This document shows, in pieces, positions 48,401 to 58,498 of a DNA stretch of 64,000 bases. The stretch is from positions 124,001-188,000 of the forward strand of contig NZ_FQZB01000011.1 of assembly GCF_900141845.1 (NCBI RefSeq), written 5' to 3'. The DNA comes from Clostridium cavendishii DSM 21758. GTDB lineage: Bacteria > Bacillota > Clostridia > Clostridiales > Clostridiaceae. Position numbers and translations under genes: made by a program. The notes below the pieces were generated by a model. The model had not been told where the DNA came from. It did not search any database and saw only the letters and a program-made list of their open reading frames with translations. Position 1 is the first letter of the stretch; every line of letters starts with the position of its first letter.

Positions 48401-51400
48401 ATCAAAAACTTTATTATTTTCTTCTTCCATTCTTGTAAGTAATAAATTATTTCTATCATACTCTTTAGATAGATCTTCAAAAGAAAACATTGGCGAAAAA
48501 TTATTTATTAATCTCTGCTTAGGTACACCACTATGTTCTTCGATAACCACATTTAGAGCATCATTAGTTTGCTGTAAATAAAAAAAAGATTTTTTCACTA
48601 TATCTATATCCACTTTTTCATTCATATAAAAATAGGTCGGCACTTGATAAACTGTGGATTGTGGTGAATACTTTTGCAAGAACCAAATATGCTTCTGCAT
48701 TCCAAAAAGATCATGAACATAGTTTTCTTCTGCCTCTAATTTAGATATTTGTACCGAAGATGCATTTCTATCTTTTTTATCAATATATTTAACCATCTCT
48801 TCTACCGTTAGAAGTTCAAAAATATGACTAATATCAAGTTTTGTACTAAAAGCCTCATTAAGTGCATTAGCAAGGCGAATTGCCAATATAGAGTTACCAC
48901 CCATATCATAAAAAGATTCAAAAACATCAATACTACTTACTGATAAAATATCTGCCCAAACCTGTGCAACCTTTCTTTCTAAATTAGAATAATTATTATC
49001 TAATCTTCCATGCAATTCAACAGAAACTTTATGATCAACCCCTAACTTAAAATCTTCTATAATTTCTTTATTTATAATATTGCCTAATAGCAATTCTTGG
49101 TCAACTTCAATTATATTTGTTTCAATAAGATTAGGTAACTTTTCTTGATTTAATTGACCAAGAATAATATTACTATCGCTAATCTGTAAGGCATTATCGA
49201 AAAACTCAAGTGCATCACTGGTTAGAAGTGCTTTAAAAATTCCATCATTGTTTACATTGAACCGTTTTGCCATTCCTATTTCACTCCAAGCCGGCCAATT
49301 TACAGAAATTATCTTTCCACTTTCACCCTGTTGTGAAGCAAAAGAATCAAGATATGCATTTGCTGCTGTATAATCCCCTTGACCAATTCCACTGAGTATA
49401 GCTGTAATGGAAGAAAAAAGAACCATAAAATCAAGTTTATCCTGCTTAGTTACTTGGTCTAAAATCCAAGTTCCTTGTATTTTAGGAGAAATTACGTCAT
49501 AAAATGTTTTAAAATCTTTTCTAAATATAAATCCATCCCCAGCGACCCCTGCACAATGTATAACACCATTGATTCTTCCAAATGTTGAGCGTATTTTATC
49601 AAAGGCAAGTGTTACATTATTTAAATCTTGAATTTGCATACACATCGTATATACCTTAGATCCATGTTTTTCAATTTCAATAATTTTATTAACTTTTTTT
49701 GACACATTGCCATTATTCTCTCTCTGTATTTGATGCCATGCCTCTCTTTTAGGAAATTCAGATCGTGTTACTAATATTAAAGTTACATTAGCTTTACGTG
49801 CTATGTGTTCAGCTATTTCCAATCCTAAATCACCTGTTCCACCTGTGATTACATATATCCCATCATTAATAATCTTATGTTCACTTTGTTTCAATCCCTC
49901 ATACTTACATAATGTTTCTCTATATCTTTGATTGTTACGATATGCAGCTAAAAAATTTGTTTTATTGCTCCAAAGATCCTCTGTAAATATATCAGTAAAA
50001 ATCTCTGTATCAATATCAAGTAGTCTACAATGTATATTAGGATATTCCATACATACACTCTTTGCTAATCCAAATAATGCCGCATTTTCTGGATGTACAA
50101 CTAATTCATCCCCTGTAACCTTATAAGCATATTTTGAAATTAGTATAACTTCTATATCATTATTTGAAAATTTCTTAACCATCGACTTTGTCATATAAAA
50201 TAAACTATACAACCCTCTATCAAGTATATTTTCAAGTTCATTCAAAGTATTAGTATTATCATCTGAAAGCATTCCTCCTATATATATAATGTGTGTAACT
50301 TGAAACTCTGACTTTAACACACTAAAAAGTGAATCAAAAGATTCCATATCGGAAGATATTACAAAACTTGTATTATTTTTTCTAAAATAGCTATGTCCAA
50401 ATTCCACAAAAATAGCCTCATTATAGTAATCTTTATATGCATTTGAAAATCCCTCTCTTAAAGCTTCATTTCCACCAATCACAACAATGTCAGCTCCATT
50501 TGTGAATTCCTCAAATTTATTCTGAAACTTATTTTGTTTAAATTTAATTTGATATTTAAAGTCTACTTGTTGTTGTACTTTTAATTTACTAAAATTAGTA
50601 ACAAGTTTAAGAATTATGCCATCAATTTCAACTAAACATTTTTCATGCTCATCCATTATACAAACATTGTATTTTATAAATTCCTCATTATCTATATCCG
50701 TTACCGGACACAATAAAGCATATACTTTTGCTGGTAAATTACCAAATACCTTAACTTTTCTATATGAAACAGGTAAATACACCTTAGACTTTCTTTGAGA
50801 AAGATGTGCACCTACGGATATAGCACAATCCAATAGTGCAGGGTGTAAGTGATATTGCTTCAGGTCTTGTAAAAAATCTGTATTAAGTTGTAATTCAACC
50901 AATGCTTTGTCATTTCCTGTTTGCAATTTTTTAATACAATTCCATCTTGGACCAAAAGTTATAGCTCCACCTTCTTTAAACACATCTTCAATATCAAATT
51001 CTACAATTTTGGAGCATTCTTGTTTAAACTCTTCAAGAGAAAATTGTTTCGATGGGTTTTCTTCACCTCTATGCAGTACATATTTTCCTGATCCATGTAT
51101 TGTCCAGTTACCTGAAGTATAATTATCATCCAAATTACTACTAATAATTTCATAACCTATCTGATTTCTTTCAATAGAAACTATAAACTGTACAGTTCTT
51201 TCTTTATAAGGATTCATGGTTATAGGTGAATATATCTGAATATCTTCTATTGAGCATACACTTTGGTTAAATATCCGTTTTCCAGCTACAACAGCCATTT
51301 CTATATAGGCAGTTCCCGGAATTATGCTATCTCCATCTACTTTATGTTCCTGCAAAATCCAACTTTCTTCAACTGAAATCCTCGATTCAAAAATCACCTT

Positions 51401-53419
51401 GTTTTTAGTTATAAGTTTTATATCTCCTAAAAGAGGATGTTCATCATTATGTTTTTTAGTTTTCTCTGTCTTAATAGTTTCTGATGGAGATATCCAAAAT
51501 CTTTTCTTTTCAAATGGATAACCTGGTATAGAAATCTTATTATATAATCCTTCTTCATAAAATTCTTGCCAATTTATTGTGGCTCCATTAATATACATAC
51601 TACAAATTTCACGAAGTACATCTATGTTCTGGGATTCCTTATTCGTTTTTATAAATAAATCTGCTTTCTTTGAAATTTTCCTGATTTGTCCATCATTTAG
51701 CTCATTTCGGCTTAATCCATTCTTTAACCTAACAATTTTATGAAATCCATAAAACTGATTTTTATCTGGTACATTGAAATCTACCAAATTATTACCTATA
51801 GTTTCCATTAATTTTCCTAAAATTTGCTCTTTATTATTAAAAATAATTGCTACCCTATGCTGGTACTGGCCTCTTGAAATTGAAGCTGTATAACAAAAAT
51901 CACTAAGACTTATGTTTGGATTTCTTCTTAAGTAATTTAAATATTTCATAATTTGCATCAATAGGGCTTGTTCTGTTTTTGCAGAGCATGTAAAAAGATA
52001 ATTCTTTTTATCATTTTTAATAATTTTTTTCTCATCTGCTTCCTCCAAAAGAATATGCACATTAGTACCACTAAAACCGAAAGCACTTACTCCACATCGA
52101 CGTATTTTACATGCAGGATTCCAATCTACTGTATGGCTATTAAAAAAAACTGGCGAAGATATAAAATCAATCAAACTATTGGGAGAAACAAATCCAACTG
52201 TTCCTGGTAACTTTTTGTACTTTAATGCTAATACCACTTTAATGATTGAAGCTAGTCCTGAACATCCTACCGTATGTCCTATATTATTTTTAACTGACCC
52301 AATTCCACAAAACTGCTTTTTATTTGTATATTTTTCAAAAGCTTGAGTCAAACCTTTTATTTCTATAGGATCTCCCAATACAGTTCCTGTTCCATGAGTT
52401 TCAATGTAACTAATGGTTTCTGGATCTACCCTCGCATCTTCCCAACAGCTTTGAATAACTTCTGCTTGAGAAATACTACTAGGTGCTGTGATGCTAGAAG
52501 TAGTTCCATCATTATTAGCTGATGACCCTTTAATAATGGCATATATATTATCATTATCTTCCTTTGCTTTTTCTAGTGGTTTTATAAGTATAGCCGCTAT
52601 ACCTTCACTCCATACAGTTCCATTCGCATGTTTATCAAAAGCTTTTACTTTGTCATTAGAGGCTTCATATACCATCCCTCCAGTTTCTGGAATCATATGT
52701 AATGTTACACCACCTACAATTGCTTGCTTACATTCTCCAGCTTTTAATGATTGTAATGCAACATGCAATGCAACCAAACTGGAGGAACAAGCTGTGTCTA
52801 TAACTAAAGCAGGACCTTTTAAATTTAACAAATAAGAAATCCTACTAGCCATTATCCCAGTATGACAACCTGTAATCGCCAACTCATCCCCTGAATTCTC
52901 AATAGCTTTAAAATATTCTTTAATACTAGTTGTTTCGTGTCCAACAAACACTCCAGTACTGCTTCCTTTTATTGAGTTTATATCAATACCTGAATCTTCT
53001 ATAGCACTAAAGGCTACTTGTAAAAATAGCCTCTGCTGTGGATCCATACGTTCAGCTTCCTGAGGAGATATGTTAAAAAACCTAGCATCAAAATTGTCCA
53101 CTGATTGCAAATAACCGCCCTTTCTATAACTGATTGCATCTTCCATAAAAATATTAATGTCTTTTTTCCTATTATCAGGAAACTCTCCAATTGTAATATA
53201 ACCATTATTAATAATATTCCAATATTCCTCTAGGTTATCTGCACCAGGAAAATTCAGTCCAATACCTATAATAGCAAACTCTCCATTTTTCACTTCATTA
53301 CTTTCTACTTTTTTAAAATTATCAAGTTCACTAAGTAAAATTTTAGCTTCTTTTGCTGTTAAACTCTTATTAGCAACTTCACGAAGTATATGTTTTTTAA
53401 CTTTTTCCAACTTCTTCAC
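45446..53419 (-). CDS. Trans-AT PKS/NRPS hybrid: docking-KS-DH-KR-ACP-C-A-PCP
   Basis: A 2657-residue protein. Order: two-helix docking segment (1-35); KS (45-480, DTACSSSL, Cys about 210); DH (HKVDGDSIIPG, His about 692; LLDCAIS, Asp about 864); KR (GGTGDLG about 1195, QGDYTAAN about 1350); ACP (GGNSILA, Ser about 1510); C (HHIITDG, about 1700, complete); A (YTSGSTGLPKG about 2173, MYGPTEATIW, YKTGDIG); PCP (GGNSLLV, Ser about 2573); C-terminal docking helices (LFSLVAKGEISAADAANILK). No AT. Pocket residues read by eye as D-I-F-H-L-G-M-I-W-K, which I cannot assign. The gene overlaps its upstream neighbour by four bases (ATGA), implying translational coupling. Confidence 0.93.
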   Translation of the reverse strand: MKKLEKVKKHILREVANKSLTAKEAKILLSELDNFKKVESNEVKNGEFAIIGIGLNFPGADNLEEYWNIINNGYITIGEFPDNRKKDINIFMEDAISYRKGGYLQSVDNFDARFFNISPQEAERMDPQQRLFLQVAFSAIEDSGIDINSIKGSSTGVFVGHETTSIKEYFKAIENSGDELAITGCHTGIMASRISYLLNLKGPALVIDTACSSSLVALHVALQSLKAGECKQAIVGGVTLHMIPETGGMVYEASNDKVKAFDKHANGTVWSEGIAAILIKPLEKAKEDNDNIYAIIKGSSANNDGTTSSITAPSSISQAEVIQSCWEDARVDPETISYIETHGTGTVLGDPIEIKGLTQAFEKYTNKKQFCGIGSVKNNIGHTVGCSGLASIIKVVLALKYKKLPGTVGFVSPNSLIDFISSPVFFNSHTVDWNPACKIRRCGVSAFGFSGTNVHILLEEADEKKIIKNDKKNYLFTCSAKTEQALLMQIMKYLNYLRRNPNISLSDFCYTASISRGQYQHRVAIIFNNKEQILGKLMETIGNNLVDFNVPDKNQFYGFHKIVRLKNGLSRNELNDGQIRKISKKADLFIKTNKESQNIDVLREICSMYINGATINWQEFYEEGLYNKISIPGYPFEKKRFWISPSETIKTEKTKKHNDEHPLLGDIKLITKNKVIFESRISVEESWILQEHKVDGDSIIPGTAYIEMAVVAGKRIFNQSVCSIEDIQIYSPITMNPYKERTVQFIVSIERNQIGYEIISSNLDDNYTSGNWTIHGSGKYVLHRGEENPSKQFSLEEFKQECSKIVEFDIEDVFKEGGAITFGPRWNCIKKLQTGNDKALVELQLNTDFLQDLKQYHLHPALLDCAISVGAHLSQRKSKVYLPVSYRKVKVFGNLPAKVYALLCPVTDIDNEEFIKYNVCIMDEHEKCLVEIDGIILKLVTNFSKLKVQQQVDFKYQIKFKQNKFQNKFEEFTNGADIVVIGGNEALREGFSNAYKDYYNEAIFVEFGHSYFRKNNTSFVISSDMESFDSLFSVLKSEFQVTHIIYIGGMLSDDNTNTLNELENILDRGLYSLFYMTKSMVKKFSNNDIEVILISKYAYKVTGDELVVHPENAALFGLAKSVCMEYPNIHCRLLDIDTEIFTDIFTEDLWSNKTNFLAAYRNNQRYRETLCKYEGLKQSEHKIINDGIYVITGGTGDLGLEIAEHIARKANVTLILVTRSEFPKREAWHQIQRENNGNVSKKVNKIIEIEKHGSKVYTMCMQIQDLNNVTLAFDKIRSTFGRINGVIHCAGVAGDGFIFRKDFKTFYDVISPKIQGTWILDQVTKQDKLDFMVLFSSITAILSGIGQGDYTAANAYLDSFASQQGESGKIISVNWPAWSEIGMAKRFNVNNDGIFKALLTSDALEFFDNALQISDSNIILGQLNQEKLPNLIETNIIEVDQELLLGNIINKEIIEDFKLGVDHKVSVELHGRLDNNYSNLERKVAQVWADILSVSSIDVFESFYDMGGNSILAIRLANALNEAFSTKLDISHIFELLTVEEMVKYIDKKDRNASSVQISKLEAEENYVHDLFGMQKHIWFLQKYSPQSTVYQVPTYFYMNEKVDIDIVKKSFFYLQQTNDALNVVIEEHSGVPKQRLINNFSPMFSFEDLSKEYDRNNLLLTRMEEENNKVFDFEKPLWKVILYKLEEEKYCLYLNIHHIITDGWSEGILFDQFVSIYNKLKTKESFSEPKNKYGYLDWIYEEELHLKDHRVEYSNYWLDELKGPLPILNLPIDFPRKDNQTYVGGAYTKRISVDRTIKVKELAKYYKTTINTVLLAVYYKFLSKICNQDELIIGIPIVNRNNLESEKLVGLLMNIVCIRINSEGCGDFYSLIEIIKEKCKLAYKYGRYPFEQILSSLELERYTNINAVYQTMFQFFENHQISNNSSLFDLNFMGKEVNGQIELRMEYATDLFRSITIERFMDQYLTILDQVEENKHIDLNKIELMTKVEEGNLLDKYSNPHLTENSIIIKKIEEIAQLYPDKNAICYLDEKLTYEELMIQSGRLATLLIKNGLKKGQPVGILMNKGIPMIVAIIAVVRAGASYLPLDPEYPQERIQYMLKHSNTNIVITSYEVFKDFNQMDWEDRYIVLTDNLPKIIPKGLNFILADETSEVTNIDFPDIDSNDLMDIIYTSGSTGLPKGVMVTHGNVSNFIHWSLNEFNITVADRLMLVTSISFDISVFEIFATLASGAELYIVSKDTLQDANEMFKFICKNKISIWHSVPSLVKQFLMGGLFETEDAEMLKCVKKVLIGGEAWTAELAKLIKKRFSSSELFNMYGPTEATIWVTSYRVDEELYNDSYSIVPIGRPIWNNNVLILDDCGALCPIGIPGQIILTGENITKGYINDLEKTKQNFSWINQFDKIGYKTGDIGMYTDNGYIVYLGRNDGMVKIRGYRVECGEIENIVQSCKGIKECAVVTAEENGTNKLLCFYEVIENKSDICYVAQLKELLQQHVPHYMIPAHFIVMTEIPKTSNGKIDRQRLDKLDWKQMLPDVYEQQEEANEIEKNIYDIWISLLDYDRIGLNSNFFDVGGNSLLVSRMNYSIEELYPGMITIADIFAYPTIKKLSSYIMDKMKVVSVVEDNERLDVSMDELFSLVAKGEISAADAANILKKRGEV

Positions 53420-56400
53420 CTCTTCTCCAAATATCGTGCAGCCTCTAATTCTGATATCTCTCCATTTTCTAATTTTGCCAAAACAATATCTATATCATCA
53501 TAATCAGAATGTATTCCTAATTTTTTATCAAGATATTCTGCCATACTTGAGATTGTCGGATAGGAAAAAATATCTGATACATTGAAAATATTTGGAAATA
53601 CCTTATCCAATCTATTAAGGAGATGAACTGCTAACAATGAATTTCCTCCAAGATCATAAAAATTATCATACAAACTGATTTCTTCTACATTCAACGCTTC
53701 TGCCCATATAGCTGCAAGCTTCATTTCATTATCAGTTAATCCATCTTTCAAATCTGTCAATTTGAAATCAAATTCATCTATAGAATATTGAACGTCTTTA
53801 AATGTATATTCTATTTTGTTCTTACTTTCTATATCACGCATTATATTTTCAGATAACTCCACGGGTTTTGCATCTGGTTGTAATTGTAGGTCATTAAAAT
53901 TAATTTCTCCTACAACTATATTACTAAGATCAGAATACATAAGCTTATCAAAAGCTTCAATAGCCTCTGATGTTAATAGCTTATGGAATCCTGTTGATTC
54001 ATTTATTCCATAATCAACAGCCATCCCAGTTTCTTTCCACATAGCCCAATTAATACACAACGTTTTTCTATTTTCCTTGTTGCGATACTCCGAATAAGCA
54101 TCTAAAAACATATTTGATGCTATATAATCACTTTGTCCTAAAACTGGAATAAAAACAGCTACAGAAGAAAATAAAATAAAGAAATCTAGTTCATCCTTTT
54201 GAGTAACCTTATCTAATACCAATGTTCCAAGAACTTTAGGTGCTAACACTTCATTAAATTTTTCATGGCTTTTTGTTTTTATTAAACCATCTCCCGCTTT
54301 TCCTGCAGCATGTATAATACCATTTATACTATTGTATTTTTTACGTATTTCATCAAATGCATGAGATACAGCTGATTCATCAGTTATATCAAGGGTAAGT
54401 ATTTCTAAATTACACCCTTGCCTTTTTATTTCTTCTATAGTCTTTATTTTTCGTTTTAATTTGCTATTTCCAGGTTTATTTAGGATATCTTTAAACTCAC
54501 ATTCTTTAGGAAATGATTGTTTTTTTATCAGAATTATATTTTTATAATTATTTCCAGCTAAGTAGGTTGCTATTTCTAATCCTAAACCACCTGTTCCTCC
54601 AGTAATAATATAAGCTCCATTATATTCATTTACACATGATAATTTCACATCTTTTGGTATCTCATAATAATCTAATGTTTTAATATATCTTTTATTCTCA
54701 CGATAAGCTACAATAGGTTCCAATCTATTTGAAATTAGCTCTTCTGATAGCAATGAAGAATCCGTATAATTATCAATATCTATTCCTCTGCAAAATACTA
54801 GATTGCTTTCATGATTCACAGCAGATATATATCCAAATAAAATAGCATTTATTGGATTGAGCTGATTCTCTAATTCAGTTACCTTGTTTACATTCTGTGC
54901 TATAACATAAATGTTTAATTTTTCATCAAGCTTAAAGTTTAATATTTCTTGTATAAATTTATGAAAACAAAAAATACCTTTATTTAAATGTTCCTGAATC
55001 GCAGAAATTTCACCTAATTTATCTTGGCTAAAATTTGATGCAAAATAAACTATTTCTGTTATTTTGCTTTCAATAAGACCTCGTATGTAATCTTTAACCT
55101 TATTACTACCACTTTGTATACATGTAACAAAATCACTAATATCACATACTGTTATAGTCTCATATAAACTCTTAAACTTTGTACAAAGTTCTTTACTATA
55201 GCCTGTACTATCGCAAATAACTAGGACATTGTGCTTTTCTGGTGTTACCGTGGGAACCAATATAGAATCATGAATCCATTCTATTTTACTGTATAATTTA
55301 TTATTACTTTTAATATCAAACCAACATCTACTTTTCTCAAATGGATACTTTGGAAGAGACAATTTTACATAGTCTCTATTCCATATTTGATGCCATGGAA
55401 TATCAAGCCCCTCAATATATAGGTTGCAAATCTCTATGGGAGTTCTGCTGTAAAATTTAGATTCTTCATTTAATCCTAATAACGATACATTCAAATTATC
55501 CTTCGTATCAATTAATTTTTGAATATTTACTCCTCTGCCTTGAGCAGATTTACAATTTTTACAAAATACATTTTCACCACAATTCTCGGGACTATTTATC
55601 CATTTTTTCAGTTTATCAACAATTTCTTGTGTATTTGACACAATCAATGCTAATCTATGTTTATAATGACTTCTTCCGTGAATCAAAGTGCCACAAATAT
55701 CCTCTAATGGTATATAGTGTTGTTTACTTAAAAATACAATATATTCTTCTGCTAACTTTCTTAACATATTTTCACTTCTAGCAGATAAAACAAATATAGA
55801 CTCAACCTCAAATTTTTCGTCATTTTCTATCTGACTATTATCCTCTGAATACTCTTCCAATACTAAATGACAGTTAGTTCCACTTAATCCATAAGAACTT
55901 ATTCCAGCTATTCTAATATCATCATTCAAACCCCATTCACAAAGTTCATTATTAATGTATACAGGAAGTTCATGAAACGGTATTGACTGATTTGGCTCTT
56001 GAAAATGAAGCAAAGGAACCATTTTTTTCTCTTGCAAACACTTACAAATTTTTATAAACGATGCTATACCTGCTGCTCCTCCTAAATGACCTAAGTTTGT
56101 TTTAACTGAACCAATAGCACAAAATTGCTTATTTTTGGTATAATGATCAAATGCTCTTTTAAGCCCTTCCATTTCTATTGGATCTCCAAGATGTGTTCCT
56201 GAACCATGAGCTTCTATTAACGTAATTGTTTCTGGAGATATTCCAGAAGAAGCCCACGCTTTTACAAGTAATTCTTCCTGAGCTCTAGCATTTGGTACAG
56301 TAATACTCATAGAACTTCCATTTTGGTTAACAGCTCCCCCTTTAACTATGCAGTAAATATGATCATTATCAGCCAGAGCTTTATTTAGTGGTTTTAACAA

Positions 56401-57228
56401 AACAGCTCCTACCCCTTCACCATTTCCAGTACCATCAGAGTTATTATCAAAGGACTTTGTTCTATAATCAGAAGCTTCTATTCCAATTTGCTCCGACTTC
56501 TTTCCTTTAATAGGTAACAAATGAAGTTCTACTCCACCTGCAATAGCAAGATCACATTCTAAAGTTCTCAGTGCCTGACAAGCGGTATGAATAGCGACTA
56601 AAGATGATGAACAAGTAGTATCAATAGTTAAATTTGGTCCCCTCAAATCTAGAAAATGTGAAACTCTTGCTGAAATAACTGCACGTGTATTTCCTACCAT
56701 TGCCATAGCATTTACTTCATTTTCTATTTCATCTATAAAACGTTTATAGGTTCGTTCTGTCTCAAAATCATTACTATATCCTAAATAAACACCAGTATTT
56801 GTTCCTTTCAACATATCACTGCTATATCCAGCATCTTCTATACAATGATAAGCTACTTGTAAAAAAAGTCTTTGAGCTGGATCTAACAAAGAAGCTTCCT
56901 TTAATGAATATCCAAAAAATTGATAATCAAAATACTCAACTGAATCTAAAAATCCACATTCTATGAATTCAATATCATCTTTTGGATATGACTTATTTCT
57001 CAATAGTTTGTCAGCCTCTCTTCTTCTAGATTGCGGAAAAACATCTACACAATCCTTTCCTTCACACAAATTTCCCCAAAATTCATCCAAGTCTCTCGCC
57101 TTGGGAAACTGACATGCAATCCCCACCACTGCAATATCATTTGCTGTAGTCTCCGATATATTTATAGATGTCTTAGCATCTACATCATCTAATGAAAAAT
57201 TAAGTATTTTAGAATCCAATAAAATCAC
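53416..57228 (-). CDS. Trans-AT PKS: KS-KR-ACP
   Basis: A 1270-residue protein. The KS spans about 30-460 (DTTCSSSL, Cys about 205; IEAHGSGTHLGD and TNLGHLGG intact). A ketoreductase follows (GGTGGLG at about 878; SSVAVF and GQSDYIASN catalytic residues), then an ACP (GGNSLLA, Ser about 1196). The C-terminal helical docking segment DIVLAKLENGEISELEAARYL matches the N-terminal docking helices of the next protein. No AT and no DH, so this module should add one malonate and leave a hydroxyl. There is no N-terminal docking helix pair. It begins 19 bases after the first discrete AT gene. Confidence 0.93.
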   Translation of the reverse strand: MILLDSKILNFSLDDVDAKTSINISETTANDIAVVGIACQFPKARDLDEFWGNLCEGKDCVDVFPQSRRREADKLLRNKSYPKDDIEFIECGFLDSVEYFDYQFFGYSLKEASLLDPAQRLFLQVAYHCIEDAGYSSDMLKGTNTGVYLGYSNDFETERTYKRFIDEIENEVNAMAMVGNTRAVISARVSHFLDLRGPNLTIDTTCSSSLVAIHTACQALRTLECDLAIAGGVELHLLPIKGKKSEQIGIEASDYRTKSFDNNSDGTGNGEGVGAVLLKPLNKALADNDHIYCIVKGGAVNQNGSSMSITVPNARAQEELLVKAWASSGISPETITLIEAHGSGTHLGDPIEMEGLKRAFDHYTKNKQFCAIGSVKTNLGHLGGAAGIASFIKICKCLQEKKMVPLLHFQEPNQSIPFHELPVYINNELCEWGLNDDIRIAGISSYGLSGTNCHLVLEEYSEDNSQIENDEKFEVESIFVLSARSENMLRKLAEEYIVFLSKQHYIPLEDICGTLIHGRSHYKHRLALIVSNTQEIVDKLKKWINSPENCGENVFCKNCKSAQGRGVNIQKLIDTKDNLNVSLLGLNEESKFYSRTPIEICNLYIEGLDIPWHQIWNRDYVKLSLPKYPFEKSRCWFDIKSNNKLYSKIEWIHDSILVPTVTPEKHNVLVICDSTGYSKELCTKFKSLYETITVCDISDFVTCIQSGSNKVKDYIRGLIESKITEIVYFASNFSQDKLGEISAIQEHLNKGIFCFHKFIQEILNFKLDEKLNIYVIAQNVNKVTELENQLNPINAILFGYISAVNHESNLVFCRGIDIDNYTDSSLLSEELISNRLEPIVAYRENKRYIKTLDYYEIPKDVKLSCVNEYNGAYIITGGTGGLGLEIATYLAGNNYKNIILIKKQSFPKECEFKDILNKPGNSKLKRKIKTIEEIKRQGCNLEILTLDITDESAVSHAFDEIRKKYNSINGIIHAAGKAGDGLIKTKSHEKFNEVLAPKVLGTLVLDKVTQKDELDFFILFSSVAVFIPVLGQSDYIASNMFLDAYSEYRNKENRKTLCINWAMWKETGMAVDYGINESTGFHKLLTSEAIEAFDKLMYSDLSNIVVGEINFNDLQLQPDAKPVELSENIMRDIESKNKIEYTFKDVQYSIDEFDFKLTDLKDGLTDNEMKLAAIWAEALNVEEISLYDNFYDLGGNSLLAVHLLNRLDKVFPNIFNVSDIFSYPTISSMAEYLDKKLGIHSDYDDIDIVLAKLENGEISELEAARYLEKR

Positions 57229-57247
57229 CTACTTAAATCTATGTCAA

Positions 57248-58495
57248 CTACTCAAGAAGCATCTGAATATAAGTTTTATCAGAATCAGTCTCCTCAATCA
57301 GTTGCTGTAACCTTTCCTCTCTTTCATCTAGTGGTGTATGCTTAGTTTCAAAATTGCTGACAAGCATATTTATAGCTTGTCTTATATGTTCTTCCATTGG
57401 TATTGAACCATTTGATTCCAATTCTTCTACTATTCTTTTTAAATTGTTGTATGGTTTAACTACTCCATTATTATATTCTTCGGCATTATAATTTGAATTA
57501 GGTGTACAAACAGCAATAGCCATACAACGATGTAAAAACAACATTTTATCCATCTCTTTATCCTTTAAGTACATTTCCAATGTCTCTCTGTCTTCCTTTT
57601 TATCAAAAGCATAAGTCTCAATCTTAGGAAATGATCTTCTAATGATATTCCTTAAAGTAGCCTTCGGTCCAATATCTATAATAAGATTCACATCTTGTGC
57701 CTCTAAAAAATACATAGTTTGATTCCATTGTACAGGCATTGTAAGCTGATGTGTTAAGTTCTCAACAATTGCATATTTACTTGTATATGGTAATGCATTA
57801 ACATTAGATAAAACTGGAATTTTAGGTTCTTTAAAATCCATTGTATACAGTAATTTCTGTAATTCTCTAGCAGCTGGTTCCATTAGTTCACAATGAAAAG
57901 GTGCGCTAACCTGCAACCACGTAACTTGTCCTCCATTCTTTTTAACTATTTTTTCAAGTTCGATGAGTCCATATTGTTCTCCAGATACTACTGTTTGATT
58001 TCCTGAATTATAAATAGATACACCTACATATTTTTTACTATCCTGAACTATTTTACAGAAATAATGTACCATACTAGAATCCATGTCAGTTATAGCTATC
58101 ATTCCACCTTTACCATTTGAAACAGCCTCCTGCATCAATTCTCCTCTTTTACGCACAAGTTTTACAGCATCTATAAACTCAATAGCATCTGCGCATACTA
58201 ATGAAGATATTTCCCCCAAACTATGTCCAGCCAAGAAACTTGGCTTAATTTTATGCTCATTCATTAATACTCTATATGCGGCAACTTCTACAGTTAATAG
58301 AGCCGGTTGTGCCACAAAGGTTTGTTCCAAATATTTGCTATCACCATTAAAACATGTACTAGCTAAATCATAGCCCAGCACTTCACTTGCTTGATGAAAA
58401 ATTTCACGTACATAATCATAATTATCATAAAACTCTTTTGCCATACCAATATATTGAGATCCCTGTCCAGGAAAAACAATTGCTAACTTATTCAT
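57248..58495 (-). CDS. Discrete malonyl-type acyltransferase (trans-AT)
   Basis: A 415-residue free-standing AT that would load malonyl units onto the AT-less modules. It has PGQGSQ, AGHSLGE (Ser92), RKRGELMQ with the carboxylate-binding Arg, and APFHC with the catalytic His; these features favour malonyl-CoA. About 110 residues beyond the FabD-like core form a C-terminal extension shared with the second AT (EEYNNGVVKPYNNL...TPLDEREERL). The start lies three bases after the stop of the NRPS gene (TAAT-ATG), so it is translationally coupled to it. Confidence 0.93.
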   Translation of the reverse strand: MNKLAIVFPGQGSQYIGMAKEFYDNYDYVREIFHQASEVLGYDLASTCFNGDSKYLEQTFVAQPALLTVEVAAYRVLMNEHKIKPSFLAGHSLGEISSLVCADAIEFIDAVKLVRKRGELMQEAVSNGKGGMIAITDMDSSMVHYFCKIVQDSKKYVGVSIYNSGNQTVVSGEQYGLIELEKIVKKNGGQVTWLQVSAPFHCELMEPAARELQKLLYTMDFKEPKIPVLSNVNALPYTSKYAIVENLTHQLTMPVQWNQTMYFLEAQDVNLIIDIGPKATLRNIIRRSFPKIETYAFDKKEDRETLEMYLKDKEMDKMLFLHRCMAIAVCTPNSNYNAEEYNNGVVKPYNNLKRIVEELESNGSIPMEEHIRQAINMLVSNFETKHTPLDEREERLQQLIEETDSDKTYIQMLLE

Positions 58496-58498
58496 ATA

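Noticed and set aside
37316..57228. Cis-acting AT domains within the PKS modules
   Set aside because: After each KS I looked for GHSxG followed by a xxFH motif and found none; the only AT signatures are in the two discrete genes.
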